Assembly (NCBI GenBank): GCA_951640165.1
Contig: OX621260.1
Coordinates: 25,252,001-25,316,000, forward strand
Direction of reading: 5' to 3'
Length of the DNA: 64,000 nucleotides
Source of the DNA: Pseudoips prasinana
Taxonomy: Eukaryota; Arthropoda; Insecta; Lepidoptera; Nolidae
Position 1 is the first letter of the stretch; each line of letters opens with the position of its first letter. The notes below the pieces were generated by a model, which was not told the origin of the DNA, ran no database searches, and worked only from the letters and a program-made list of their open reading frames with translations. Positions 21,400 through 31,901 of the stretch are shown piece by piece. Both the position numbers and the translations under genes were made by a program.

Positions 21400-21545
21400 A
21401 ATTTCACCCAGACTCCGGACAAACAGACATATTCATGCACACAAATATCTGTCCTGGGTGTGAATCGAACCCACGATATGCGGCGTGAAAGCCAAGCATT
21501 TACCAACCACGTCAACCACGTTTTGGATTTGGAGGGGTTTGCCGT
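21400..21545 (-). mobile_element. tRNA-derived SINE (type S2), head part
   Basis: The minus strand reads GTGGTTGGTAAATGCTTGGC (A-box side), GTGGGTTCGATTCACACCC (B box), GACAGATATTTGTGTGCATG and CCGGAGTCTGGGTGAAATTA. The tail is lost. Confidence 0.75.
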
Positions 21546-21809
21546 AGGCAACGCGCTTGGAATGCGAGTAGGCGACCACAGCTGCTAGGTGGTAGTTAGT
21601 ACACAGGAGGCGGTGCTGCCCGACTACCTGGTGTAGCCCTTAGTCGCCGACGACACCCACGTGATGATATGGTGTGGCCCTGTTATTCTTTCTGGACAGT
21701 AAACCACACCTATATATATATAGTTTTATAGTTCATTACTGGACGCAGTGTTACCGGGGACTGGAAATAGCCGCCACTAGAAGAAAACCACACCTAATAT
21801 ATATATAGT

Positions 21810-22007
<198 letters not shown>

Positions 22008-22389
22008 TTACATATTTGTTCGTTGGATTCCTGGCCGGGTTCGTATTTCGATTAACGATGAGTTATAGAGAATTAATGAGTCATGAGTTAGCTTCAAAGC
22101 ACATAATACTCGGAATGTCAGTTATTTAATACATATCGTATATATAAATTCCACGAATGCCTATTTAATGATATCTCTCCTTGGATATCATTATATGGGT
22201 GTGGGAAATTCGCCAAATCATTGGTGGCAATTCTGACATTGTTATAATGACTGTTTCATCAAATTTCGTATGAAACGGATATATTTTCGAAAAGTCAAAG
22301 TAGAGTTCTTATTACGAAACAAAAAATAGTGGTCAGTTTTTAAAGTGGTAATTGTTTTCTCAGAGTTTATACAACTGATATATGAATAT

Positions 22390-22435
22390 ATTAATATCAT
22401 GGGACAACTAAGACACTGTTATCTGATCCCAAACT
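22390..22435 (-). mobile_element. SINE tail fragment
   Basis: TGATCCCAAACTAGGCA with flanking GGGACAACTAAGACA is the reversed common SINE tail. It interrupts the LINE remnant that follows. Confidence 0.55.
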
Positions 22436-22665
22436 AGGCATAGCGTGTATTATGACAATCACACCTCTTTTACTGCCATTATATTCTTCATGCATTCTCG
22501 CCGGTTTAGGTACATCTGACCTGGCCTTTCTTGAGAACAACTCCGATTCGGTTAGATAATGTTCTACAAGGTCGCCCTCTTCCGGCCAGGCCAGGTATAC
22601 GTCTTTTGTCAATCTTCTTTCATTCATAGTTTCTAAATGCCCAAACCATCACAGCATACCTTATT
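22436..22665 (-). pseudogene. LINE reverse-transcriptase C-terminal remnant, frameshifted
   Basis: The minus strand encodes, across several frames, a WFGHLETMNERRLTKDVY-like block, then GRPCRTLSNRIGVVLKKGQV in another frame. This is the C-terminal tail seen in insect LINE reverse transcriptases (the WFGHxxRMNexRLtkqiY pattern). The 76-codon frame 22397-22627 covers only its first part and runs into SINE sequence. No catalytic motifs. Confidence 0.65.
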
Positions 22666-22684
22666 AAATCTTTTTGATATATTG

Positions 22685-22810
22685 GATATAAAGAACAAAT
22701 TGACAACGGGTGGTCTTATCACCATAAGCGATCTCGTCCAGATAACCTTTGGATGGATAGGAACTGAAAATAAAGTAAAAAGTAGCAGGAGTGCAACAAA
22801 TAATAGATTA
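22685..22810 (-). mobile_element. LINE 3' UTR fragment
   Basis: GGTGGTCTTATCACCATAAG, CCAGATAACCTTTGGATGGA and GAGTGCAACAAA match the better copy at 59406-59600. Orientation is inferred from the TTTATT-rich tail of that copy. Confidence 0.6.
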
Positions 22811-22950
22811 TATTAAGGTTGTTATAAATATAATATTGCAGACTTACTTCGACACATGTAAAAGTATTTTAATAAACGTATCGTGCACTAAATAGGACTT
22901 ATATGGAATGAACTGCAATTATGTAACTATTACTTTATATAATATAATAT

Positions 22951-23190
22951 CCTGGGACATTATTCACACATGGCCATCTGTTCCCAAACTAAGCAGAGCT
23001 TTAAGCAAACCAAAACCAGATACTTAACTGATATAATTACATATACAACTTTTTAATACATATTATTTACATAATTACACCCAAATTCAAGACAAACATA
23101 CATGTTCATGCACATGAATATTTATCCTGGGAATCGATCCTACGATCTGCGGTGTGAAAGGCAAGTATTAACCAACCATACCTACCTGTT
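22951..23190 (-). mobile_element. tRNA-derived SINE (type S2)
   Basis: The reversed tail CCTGGGACATTATTCACACA, body ATTACACCCAAATTCAAGAC and the head with B-box complement GAATCGATCCTACGATCTGC are all present in order. Confidence 0.75.
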
Positions 23191-23436
23191 AGTTTGTTTG
23201 GTGTAGAACAGAATTGTAGCCCTCGTAAGTTGTAAATATAATCAGCAATGATTAGTAATACGCATTATATTAGTAGATAGTAATATATGAATGTACTATG
23301 CCGATCTTAATCTATCATACGTAATGAGTACAAAAATTGGGGTATTATGTTATAGATAATACTTCATGTCTGCTTCTTATCTGGTTACCTACTGGGGTGC
23401 AAAAGGAAGAACAAGATAGTCTATATTTAGGCCGCA
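23191..23436. other. no gene seen
   Basis: Spacer between SINEs without recognised motif. Confidence 0.35.
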
Positions 23437-23544
23437 GGTCGTAGGTTCGATTCCCATTCAGGGCAGATATTTGTGTGAACATGTCTGTTCGGAATCTGGG
23501 TGTAATTATCTATATAAGTATGTATTTACAAAAGAAAAGTGATT
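23437..23544 (+). mobile_element. SINE (type S2) fragment abutting a Helitron
   Basis: GTCGTAGGTTCGATTCCCAT (B box), GATATTTGTGTGAACATGTC, CGGAATCTGGGTGTAATTAT and TAAGTATGTATTTACAAAAG occur in order. It breaks off where the Helitron begins. Confidence 0.7.
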
Positions 23545-23822
23545 GGTATCACGGTTTTACCCTCGTTTAAATTTATACATTATCACAGCTCGTCCCTCGT
23601 AGGTGATAGCGTGATAATATGTAGCCTATATGTTGACCCGACTTCTTAGTGATATTCATCCAAAATTTGAAGTAAATCCATGCCGTACTTTTTGAGTTTA
23701 GCCCGGAATACATAAAGACAAAAATTCTAAAAATTTTATTTTTGGTTTCGAGGTCGATTGTAGATCATGCCTCAAGTACCTATCTATAAAAAAATGTCCT
23801 ACGATTTTATTATATGTATAGA
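23545..23822 (-). mobile_element. non-autonomous Helitron (family H1), 3' end eroded
   Basis: The minus strand starts TCTATACATATAATAAAATC at 23822 and shares the body of 31902-32214 and 38979-39303. The terminal GCACAGCTAG is missing: the sequence breaks just beyond the CGAGGGTAAAACCGTG hairpin region. Confidence 0.7.
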
Positions 23823-24135
23823 TGGCAGTGTTATCGCGGCAAGAGAGCCCATCCCATCTGTATGTATGAACAGTCTGTGACCTTCCATTGTTAGTTACTG
23901 TAAATAGGAGATGTTTAGTGTTCGGAGTTCGGACATGCTAATTTGGCGCGCACGTACAATGTTTCCGTGGATGCTGACCCAGCGAATACGAAAGCGAAAA
24001 CTGTCACAACAAAAGATTTGTTCGCCAAATCAGTTATCACAAGTTCCGCTTAGCGACAACAATAAATCGTATTACACGAGGCGAAAATACGAAGAGCATA
24101 TCGCTTGCGATACCGATACAGTATGATACGATATA
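23823..24135. other. no gene seen
   Basis: A 71-codon frame at 23911-24126 has no recognisable motif. Confidence 0.35.
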
Positions 24136-24501
24136 TCATGCAACGTAATTAACGCACACCCTCAAATACCCCAATTAGAATATTATGTTGTAATCATAAT
24201 ACATAGACTGAATTTTTAATTTACCATGTATTCACTAAATTAGTTTCTTGGAATAAAGTTTGATTTTCTTTATTTTGTATTGAATGATGGAATTTGTATG
24301 AATACAAATAAAACTGCGATTTTAAAAGTGTTATTACTTTGACTTACTGTCCATTTCAATTTGTTTTGACTGTACAGGGTTACTATGACAATAATTTCCA
24401 TAGTTGTATTATTTTAGAATAAAAAATGACCTATATTAAAAATTATATAAATCGATTCTGAGCAAACCATTTTCAGGATGTGCGTTAATTAAGTTACATG
24501 T
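24136..24501. mobile_element. TIR MITE, ACATGTAAC ends (second copy)
   Basis: Begins near CATGCAACGTAATTAACGCA and ends GCGTTAATTAAGTTACATGT. Its interior aligns with 9080-9457 apart from short indels. Non-coding. Confidence 0.75.
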
Positions 24502-24557
24502 TCTGTGCACCCTATCCCGGCCGCGTTTGGTCCCGTTTCTATGTTTTGGCCCTTATA

Positions 24558-25850
24558 ATAGGTCTTTGACCTACCTATGAAATTGCCGTTTTGTATGAAA
24601 AAATTTAAACGAATTTTTTTCATGAATTTTTTTATTTGTATTAATCGAAGTAATCACCCATGCAATCAATGCATCTTTGCCATCGCAGTGGCAGTTTATT
24701 GATGCCCTTCTTAAAGAAATCAGCTGGACGGGAGGCAACAAATTCTTCAAAGGCATTTTGTACTGCCTCTCGGGTATTGAATTTTTTTCCCGCCAAGAAG
24801 TTATCCAAATTCTGGAAAAAGTAGTAGTCTGTAGGCGCAAGGTCTGGTGAGTAGGGCGGATGACGGAGAGCTTCCAACCCCAGTTCTTGCAACTTGGAGA
24901 CCGTCTGCTGTGCAGTATGAGGTCGCGCGTTGTCGTGCAGGAGCAGCGGAGACGAGCGATTGACCAATGCTGGTTGGAGATGCGCCAGCTTCTCCATCAT
25001 TGTGCTCAGTTCTTCACAGTACACATCTGCAGTAATGCTCACCCCGTTTGGTAAGAAGCTGTGATGAATCACACCGGCGCTAGACCACCAAACAGTGACC
25101 ATCACTTTTCTAGGGGTAAGTTTTCGTTTAGGGCATTGTTTAGGTGCTGAACCAGGATCCAACCAACTTGCTGAGCGCTTGCGGTTATCAAACAGAATCC
25201 ATTTTTCATCGCAGGTAACAATGCGGTTCAAAATTCCTTCATTTGTGTGTCTGTTGAGCAGTGCAAGGCACGTCTCGACGCGTACTTCGCGCTGGCGATC
25301 ATTGAGTTCGTGGGGCACCCATTTGTCAAGCTTTTTTACCTTGCCAATTTGACGCAAATGGACCAATATTGTTTTGACGCTAACGTCGAAAGCTGCTGCT
25401 AATTCAGCCGTAGATTGTGTATCATCAGCTTCCACAACCGCCTTTAATTCGTCATTGTCGACCAAAGTCTTCGGACGACCGCGAGGTTCATTTTTCAGGT
25501 CGAAATTTCCAGAACGGAAGCGAGCAAACCAATAACAGGTGGTGCGTTGGTTTGTAGTGTTAGCTCCGTAAACGTCGTTGATGTTGCGTGCCGCTTGTGC
25601 CGCGTTGCTGCCACGACGGTACTCATATTCCATAATTACTCGAATTTTTTACGTATCCATGATGACGAAAAAGATTGAAATGCGATGAAAATGTAACACT
25701 AATCAATAAAGAAATGACTACTTTTGGAAAAAAGAATCCATGTTTTTAAAATAAAATTAATTTGAAATTAGAATTCTTAGCCAAACAAAAATTATTTTGA
25801 TTTGAAATGGCCAGTACTGCAGAACGGCAATTTCATAGGTAAAGACCTAA
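24558..25850 (-). mobile_element. mariner transposon, apparently complete
   Basis: About 1,293 bp, the usual mariner size. The ends are inverted: right end reversed TTAGGTCTTTACCTATGAAA, left end ATAGGTCTTTGACCTACCTATGAAA, both continuing TTGCCGTT. The left end has five extra bases (GACCT). TA dinucleotides flank at 24556-24557 and 25851-25852, as expected for mariner. It carries one uninterrupted transposase frame. Confidence 0.9.
24641..25633 (-). CDS. mariner transposase, 330 aa
   Basis: Encodes the enzyme that cuts and rejoins mariner ends at TA sites in the nucleus. The N-terminal half has the two helix-turn-helix regions (RRGSNAAQAARNINDVYG near residues 6-23; TAELAAAFDVSVKTILVHLR near 75-94) and the linker WVPHEL. 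The catalytic triad is visible: first Asp in TCDEKW, second in LLHDNARPH, third in YSPDLAPTDY. Counting 34 residues between the second and third Asp gives DD34D, the mariner signature. The C-terminus ends in GDYFD, like other mariners. No internal stop or frameshift is seen. The ATG at 25633 is the first in frame after an upstream TAA six codons earlier; the 330 aa are slightly short of the common ~345, so a few N-terminal residues may be lost. Several antisense open frames are shadows of this gene. Potentially functional. Confidence 0.93.
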   Translation of the reverse strand: MEYEYRRGSNAAQAARNINDVYGANTTNQRTTCYWFARFRSGNFDLKNEPRGRPKTLVDNDELKAVVEADDTQSTAELAAAFDVSVKTILVHLRQIGKVKKLDKWVPHELNDRQREVRVETCLALLNRHTNEGILNRIVTCDEKWILFDNRKRSASWLDPGSAPKQCPKRKLTPRKVMVTVWWSSAGVIHHSFLPNGVSITADVYCEELSTMMEKLAHLQPALVNRSSPLLLHDNARPHTAQQTVSKLQELGLEALRHPPYSPDLAPTDYYFFQNLDNFLAGKKFNTREAVQNAFEEFVASRPADFFKKGINKLPLRWQRCIDCMGDYFD

Positions 25851-25861
25851 TATAATACTAA

Positions 25862-26021
25862 ACGTGTGGCGCAGCGGCTTAGATAGTCGCCTCGCCGCTT
25901 CGTATCGCGGGTTCCAGTCCCGCGCCGGACAACAATTTGTGTCACCCATAAATAGTTGTTCTGAGTCTGGATGTAATTTGTGTCTTTCTATTATATGTTT
26001 GTAAAGTACCCCGCGACACAG
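25862..26021 (+). mobile_element. tRNA-like SINE (type S3)
   Basis: GTGGCGCAGCGGCTTAGATA (A-box side), GCGGGTTCCAGTCCCGC (B box), GACAACAATTTGTGTCACCC and the TGTTTGTAAAGTACCCCGCG tail. It lies within a dozen bases of the mariner's right end. The partner copy is 265-445. Confidence 0.7.
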
Positions 26022-26565
26022 GGATTAGATTGCCAGGTGCTAGCGTTCTTTTTGATGTGAAACATCTATAGCCGCACGTAAAACGTCGCCACGCTATACG
26101 ATAGTAGTGTGTACGGTGTGGTGACGCGTCGCCATGCGCAATCGACTTTTTATTTTATCATTATGACATATTTAGTTCCTATCACAATATGTTCTTTTCT
26201 GCATATTACTTTTACAAAATAATGTCGATGTTTAAAGGCGTCCCGTGACGGCTCACAATTTTTTTTTTTTAAAGTAGAAAAAATTGCTTAAAGCTTGCCA
26301 TATCGTTACAGTATTACGAGTATCACCGGTATGATAATCGATTTATAAATGTGGCATTTATTATTATATTTGTTTATTTGTAAACATTGGTCGTGATATA
26401 ATCCCAGAGTCGGATGGAGTGATATAATGTATGCGCGCTGCGCTCCGAACTACTTTCTCTTGAATTCGGCCGCGAAAGTTGTCTCACGCGCACTTTCTAC
26501 ACACCCAGCGCACTGCCTTCTTATTACTATACTATATGTTGCCTTTTTAATAACATTGACGGTCT
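26022..26565. other. no gene seen
   Basis: Unassigned; somewhat GC-richer near 26080-26150 and 26420-26510, without open frames of note. Confidence 0.4.
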
Positions 26566-26915
26566 CGTTGGTCTAGCGGTAGCGTGTTCACCCGCAGACA
26601 ACGAGGTACTGGGTTCAAATAACGGGCCGGGCCAATAAGTGATTTTGGGACTTTAAAAAGAAAAATTTCTCAGCATCAGAGCGAAATATGGGATTTGGCG
26701 GTATTATGCCTCAGAGAGCACGTAAAGCCGTCCGTCCTGTACCTGATCTCTTTCCGGTCGTGTCGCTAGGCGTCCCATCGGATCATGAGAGTGATGGAAT
26801 AGAAAGTGCTCCTGTGTTTGCGCACACACTTGAGCACTATAATATGTCCCGCGCAGATGGCTAATCTCTGTTGAGACTGGCCGCCGTGGCCGAAATTCGG
26901 CTAGGAGGACATTTT
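26566..26915 (+). mobile_element. tRNA-derived SINE (type S4), full length
   Basis: Head TTGGTCTAGCGGTAGCGTGT (A box) and TACTGGGTTCAAATAACGGG (B box), then body CATCAGAGCGAAATATGGGA, TCCTGTACCTGATCTCTTTC, CCATCGGATCATGAGAGTGA and tail GAAATTCGGCTAGGAGGACA. Body copies lie at 36511 (plus) and 56600 (minus). The 88-codon minus-strand frame across it is not a gene. Confidence 0.75.
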
Positions 26916-27136
26916 TATTATTATTATTAATAACATATACTTCGTATATACGAGCCACATGCCTTTTCATTGTTGATGTAGACCCTTAAGTTAACTCATA
27001 TAACATGGGTTTATTCAAGGCTAGAGTGAACAGGCATCTTATGGGTACGCGCGGTCCACCTTCGACCACATCTTCACTTACCAGCAGGTGAGATCGTGGT
27101 CAAGCGCAAACCCACTTTGCATTAAAAAAATCCTTA
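26916..27136. other. no gene seen
   Basis: Short spacer with TTATTCAAGGCTAGAGTGAA and AGCAGGTGAGATCGTGGTCA, a motif often found in Lepidoptera repeats. Not delimited. Confidence 0.35.
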
Positions 27137-27211
27137 GTACAAGCTCTGTTTAGTTTGGGTTTGGTATCAGATGGTCGTGTGTGAAAAATGTCCCAGGATA
27201 TTATTATATAA
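27137..27211 (+). mobile_element. SINE tail fragment at Helitron junction
   Basis: AGTACAAGCTCTGTTTAGTT and AATGTCCCAGGATATTATTA belong to the common SINE tail. The Helitron 3' end follows at once. Confidence 0.65.
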
Positions 27212-27317
27212 CTAGCTGTGCCCGCGACTTCGTTCGCGTGGATGTCGGAACTTGACAATGTATTTTTTTGCGTAAAGCGCTGTGGGAGGATACCGATACA
27301 ATGTTTTTTAATTTTAT

Positions 27318-27800
27318 TTAGTGTTTCTTTATTTTGCCTGTGGAACCATCTGGAGTGTACACAAAAACTTTATTGGGGTTGTTTACGCGTGAAACAGCTA
27401 CGTATAGTTGACCATGGGAAAAGCATCCAATACTTAGGTCCACCCCCGCAACGGATAATGTCTGGCCCTGAGCTTTATTAATCGGCATGGCATAACAGAG
27501 ACTGACTGGGAATTGCACTGGTTTGAAAGAGAAAGGAAAGTTTTTAGGAATTATAGGTATCATTGGAATAAAAACAATATCACCGGCGCCGCAACCTGTT
27601 AATATTTCAGCTTCGATAATGTTTTGCTGCAGATTTGTGACTTTGAGCCGAGTGCCGTTACAAAGTTTGGGAGGACATAAATTTCTGAGGAGAATTATTG
27701 GTACACGGATTTTTAAAACTATTTTGTGGGCTGAAAGTCCGGGTGTGCTGAGGGAATCCAAAAATTCTACCAGGTAGTGCGTGGCGTCATCTTCTTCCAT
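27318..27800 (-). pseudogene. Helitron PIF1-like helicase, C-terminal part
   Basis: An open frame of 160 codons. Residues ~40-52 give LCPPKLCNGTRL, residues ~105-115 MPINKAQGQTL (the conserved NKxQGQT helicase motif) and residues ~129-140 SHGQLYVAVSRV (motif VI, with the arginine finger). This is the end of the helicase half of Helitron RepHel proteins, which unwinds DNA during rolling-circle transposition. The Walker A part is not in this frame. The frame continues upstream in decayed pieces at 27849-28531. The first Met is simply the first in the open frame, not a real start. Confidence 0.8.
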
Positions 27801-27848
27801 AACTGTATTTATTGAGCTATATTCTTTACTATTCCCGGACGCATGATT

Positions 27849-28531
27849 CTATATTTTGAAATTAATTGCCGCAGCTTGGTCATTGCGGGGAGTCAAAATA
27901 GCTCGCTGACATAGCCAAGAACCAGCTTGATTTCCCTTGTTAGTGGTTTGTGGTCTCCGTACACAGAAGAAATTTGCTCCTGCTGTGATGTAACGTAAGA
28001 GCAGAGATTGCCAATCAAAATAACTTCCATCTTCTTGTACGTGCGGGGTATGTGCCATCGCCTATTTTTTACAATAAATTGGCAAACTCCTGTGCATGTT
28101 CGCAGCCTCTGACTGATCGGGCTCCCTCCTATACTTATAACTATCTCTTGAATAGCCAATAAGGACCTGTTGTGACAAATTTCACGTACCCTGTCAGGAA
28201 TTTCTCCATCAGTATTTAGTTGTACATGTCTCATAAAATCTTCAGCAAACTTGTCATGGTACTTTTGCCATAACTGGTTAGCACCCGATAACGCACAAAA
28301 GGTCAATAAGATGGCAAACAAATGTCGCAAGCGATGTGGACTATCGATCACGCATGCTTCCGCTAGAGCGTCATCCCAATGCTGACCTCCATCTAATAAA
28401 TGGCGTGCTCGGCAAGCGGCCTGGTATGTGGGATGTTCAATATCATCAACTTTACGGCGCTCAGCAAAAGACGTAGGTCCTCGCACTACATGGACCAGAC
28501 TGTGGGATGAACTCACACGTGAGCACGCCAC
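27849..28531 (-). pseudogene. Helitron RepHel middle region, frameshifted
   Basis: Frame 27893-28531 contains VRGPTSFAERRKVDDIEHPT, YQAACRARHLL and LRHLFAILLTFC, which correspond to the region just before the helicase domain in Helitron proteins. A second frame, 27849-28058, supplies WLCQRAILTPRNDQAAAIN, a block found further downstream in the same proteins. About 300 residues carrying the Walker A/B helicase motifs should lie between them and are missing. The frame's first residues (ACSRVSSSHSL) look like the end of a helicase motif VI from another copy, so this is a junction. Confidence 0.7.
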
Positions 28532-28830
28532 GTGTACATGCCCGCCTTCCTTAAGTCAATTCCAGCTAACTTGAGAGTTGGACTTTGCGATTTGTTGATG
28601 GTTATCGCGACACACGCTTTTATAGGGAACTTCAGTATTTTAAACTGAAAAGGGAGATCATTTGGCACTAACGGAATACGTGACACGAACACTGTTTCTC
28701 CCTGGGCGGATCCAGGCATAATAGTAGCCTCTATAACACGATGCAAAGTTTTGACTTGAAGCCTAGTGCCGTTGCAAAGTTTAGGTGGATTCAAATTCCT
28801 CAGAACCATTATAGATATACCCACACGCAA
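28513..28830 (-). pseudogene. second Helitron helicase C-terminal fragment, misplaced
   Basis: The frame has NPPKLCNGTRLQVKTL, then ITINKSQSPTLKLAG and RAHV. It continues, after a frameshift, as HVHVACSRVSSSHSLVHV in the neighbouring frame. It parallels residues 40-140 of the 27318-27800 fragment but is a different, diverged copy. It lies upstream of the middle region in the direction of transcription, the reverse of normal protein order. This implies a duplication or a nested second Helitron. Confidence 0.75.
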
Positions 28831-28845
28831 TATACATATTATACG

Positions 28846-29280
28846 CCCCTATTATACGCCCTTAGAGGTGGAAATTCATAAATTCTGAAATACATATTTT
28901 TATTTTTAACGGAAACGCCAAATACCAATTTTCATGCTTTTCACTTAAAAAATTATACACTTTTCATACAAACTTACATCCCCTATTTTACGCCCTGGGG
29001 GGTGGAATTTCCAAAAATTCCAAATTATTTATTTTTATTTTTAGCTGAACTACTAAATATAAGTTTCAATGCCTTTAACTTCAAAAATGACGGATTTTCA
29101 TACAATCTTTCATTATCTATTTTACCCCCTTAGGGTTAGTATTTCCAAAAACCCTTCCTTAGTGAATGCATACGTCATAAAAAGTACCTGCCGGCAAAAT
29201 TTCAAGTCTAACCCCAGCCGTTCAGGCTGTGCGTTGATATGTCAGTCAGTCAGTTTCCTATTTTACATAGGTAGGTATAT
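28846..29280. repeat. three tandem ~135-bp units inside the Helitron
   Basis: Units start near 28846, 28980 and 29116 with CCCCTATT(A/T)TACGCCC or a variant, then GGTGGAA(A/T)TT, a T-rich middle, and end with TTTTCATACAAACTTACAT or a variant. The third unit diverges after 29190 and ends in GTCAGTCAGTCAG. Imperfect, non-coding. Confidence 0.65.
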
Positions 29281-29434
29281 ATTTGTGCTGAGAAAATTAT
29301 GAGAGACAGGGTTTATTTACTACATTCAAATACATTCAATCGGACAGGCTCAATAAAATTCGAATCGTCTGTACATTCGCGTTACAAACGAATCGACAGC
29401 ACAAACTTTCGATCGACTGACATTATAATTTAAA

Positions 29435-29990
29435 ATTAAATTCTGACAAATCCAACCTTGTACATAATTCAATTTGCCCAAAGAAAACAGAATATTTTAA
29501 TAACCAATTTTGGACAACGACATACTTCTAGCCAACCAAGACTTTATTTCGAAATAATTCGGAACATTCAAAGCCCTAATCTTAACACCGCGAGTCAAAA
29601 GCAATGCACAACGACATCTATCGAAATAAAATTCAACTATCAAGCACAACGACATCTATCGAAATAAAATTCAACTGATCTATCGAAATAAAAATCAACT
29701 ATCAATAATTTAAAATTAAATTATAACAAATCCAACCTTGTACATAATTCAATTTGCCCAAAGAAAACAGAATATTATAATAACCAATTTTGGACAACGA
29801 CATACTTCTAGCCAACCAAGACCTTATTTCGAATCAATTCAGAACATTCAACCCTACGTAACTCATGCGATCAGCAAACACGGGCAAATCTTAACACTGC
29901 GAGTCAAAAGAAATGCACAACTACATCTATCGAAATAAAAATCAACTATCAACCTAGTTCATTCAGAAAAGAGATGTCATAATATGCACA
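29435..29990. repeat. two tandem ~280-bp units with CGACATCTATCG motifs
   Basis: AATTTAAAATTAAATT, CCTTGTACATAATTCAATTT and TTGGACAACGACATACTTCT occur at 29436 and again 280 bases on. Between and after them ACAACGACATCTATCGAAAT is repeated several times. Two matching short frames (29458-29667, 29738-29938) start MYIIQFAQRKQNI only because the DNA is duplicated; they are not called genes. Confidence 0.75.
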
Positions 29991-30382
29991 ATGACATCTA
30001 TCGGACAGATAAGTAGTTCAACTATAAACATTAGTTCATCTTGAAGTAACGAAATGTGTGTTATTTTTCTTCAAGATTACTTTAAAATCTAATATCTTTT
30101 GATAGACTGAACCGATTGCAATAAAACAAAAACTAAATGTTACCTCAAGTTACGCTCAATCGTTGTGTATAAAAGTTTTCTACATTGCTTTCGTATATTT
30201 TACGTGATACCCGAACATATAAACAGACAAACAGACAAACAGACACACAGACAAACAGACAAAAATTCTAAAAATGCTGGAAATGGGTTCTATGGGTTGT
30301 TCTTTAATACCCTGGCTATTCTTTTTGGATTTTCTTTTGATGTACAAAAATTATTTTTCTACAGATTTATTATATGTATAGA

Positions 30383-31387
30383 AAATATTAGCTTTCTGTA
30401 TTTCTTCTCCATATGAACTTTAACTGTTCCAAATTTCTATACTCCTCCGTCCGCGCAATTTTCGTAAAAAGTATTTGCTTCACGTATGAATAAATATTAT
30501 GATAACATTGTAGTTTGTTACCATTACACGTAAATCGACAGATGCGCAACTAATTGTAGTCCTTCATTTTATTAAGTAGTTATTTAATTAAATAATATGG
30601 TTTAAACGGACCACCGTCTAAGTACATACAGTGTTATTATATTCAAGTAACATTTGTGTTGTTACTGTTGAACAAATGTTTGTACAATGGTTGGCATTGA
30701 TCAACGTGTAGGTTGGAAAGCTAGGTGAAATGGTTAGCTTCGCTAGAGTTGAACCAACACGTCACCTAGTCGGACCACTTTCACTGCATCTAAAGCAACG
30801 CTGAAAGCCTAACTGCTAACATTCAAACCGATGCTTTACTCTCCTGAGATAACATACGGTGTTTGCAGTAAGAGTGGCAACGTCGCAATTCATTGTCATG
30901 TTTTGTAGGTTTTAGTGGCACAGAAAATATTGTATGGAAATGTTTCGATTCTTAACTATGCAAGACTAGTTTGCAACGAACACACGATAATCTTCTCAGT
31001 TGGGGCGCATTGGATCCGGTGGTAGCATTAAAGCGCGACCATCGTTATTAACACAAGGTCCGTCATAATAATAATACCTTAATATAGACAGAACCATTGA
31101 CAATATGTAGTAAAGATATTAGACTTAAACTAGATAATTAAACATAATCTCTTGACAATAACTTGATACGAGCTAGCTAAATATCAATGCTATAATAAAA
31201 TAAATTTTATAAATGTTTTCATACAATGTGTACCTAAATATCTATGTTACTAGAAATAATAATGTATACAACTATATTACTACAAACATGTTCAGACTAT
31301 TTACAAGCGCTTTTTTAAAGTCTATGTGAATAATAACCTTTTTTTTTAAAAAAAATCCAGTGAACTGAGAATAGTTTTATATACATA
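30383..31387. other. no gene seen
   Basis: A mixed-composition segment without recognised repeats. A mildly GC-richer stretch at 30690-31040 has no supported open frame. Confidence 0.45.
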
Positions 31388-31895
31388 CTAGCTGTGGCCC
31401 GCAGATTTACCCGTTAAATGTTATAAATGCCTATGTGTTATTCGGATATATAAGCTATGGATGCATACATATTGAAATCTCAAAAATTAAAAAAAAAAAC
31501 CTTACAATAACACACCTCCATTCAAAATACCTTGAATAAAAATACGTAAGCAAATGATTCCTACATAAAAAATACCTAAGTTCAAAATACCGATCGGACT
31601 AAATATCTTTGGAAGACTGCTCGGCCTAATGGCTCGTCATTCAAACCTAACCTAACCGATACAATATCTGTACCTGAGATTTTGAGTTCCTTCGTTTTTT
31701 TAATGAACCATTAGGTATTTTTATTTTAGGTACTTTGAAAGGAAGTGTTTTAACGTGATGTTTTTAATTTTAGAGATTTAAATTCGTACCCATAAGCTAT
31801 ATTACTGCAAAGTGTTATCAAAATCCGTTGGGTAGGTAGTTTTTGCGTTAACGAGTAACAAACATCTATAAATCCGTACTCCCAAACTTTCTTAT
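31388..31895 (-). mobile_element. Helitron H2, split by a ~340-bp insertion
   Basis: The 3' end (CTAGCTGTGGCCCGCAGATT, reversed) and TATTCGGATATATAAGCTAT lie at 31388-31455. The rest of the family (AAGCTATATTACTGCAAAGT, AGTAACAAACATC, CCCAAACTTTC) resumes at 31793-31895. The piece between is AT-rich and unassigned. Confidence 0.6.
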
Positions 31896-31901
31896 TTTTA
31901 A

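Larger units (their letters stand above)
27212..30382 (-). mobile_element. Helitron with helicase remnants, ~3.2 kb
   Basis: On the minus strand the 5' end reads TCTATACATATAATAAATCT (30382 downward) and the 3' end GAACGAAGTCGCGGGCACAG then CTAG at 27212, followed by T. A hairpin CGCGA...TCGCG lies about a dozen bases before CTAG. Helicase-like fragments (27318-28830) lie in the 3' half; two repeat arrays fill the 5' half. No HUH Rep nuclease motif was found, so it cannot be autonomous. The 5' end is shared with the short H1 Helitrons at 23545, 31902 and 38979. Confidence 0.75.

Noticed and set aside
22397..22627. 76-aa minus-strand host gene
   Set aside because: It begins in a known LINE reverse-transcriptase C-terminal pattern and then runs into a SINE tail in another frame.
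24860..25352. Plus-strand open frames opposite the mariner gene
   Set aside because: Antisense shadows of the transposase, which has clear catalytic motifs on the minus strand.
29458..29938. Two similar small proteins starting MYIIQFAQRKQNI
   Set aside because: The similarity comes from the 280-bp DNA tandem repeat inside a Helitron; no domain or start context supports translation.
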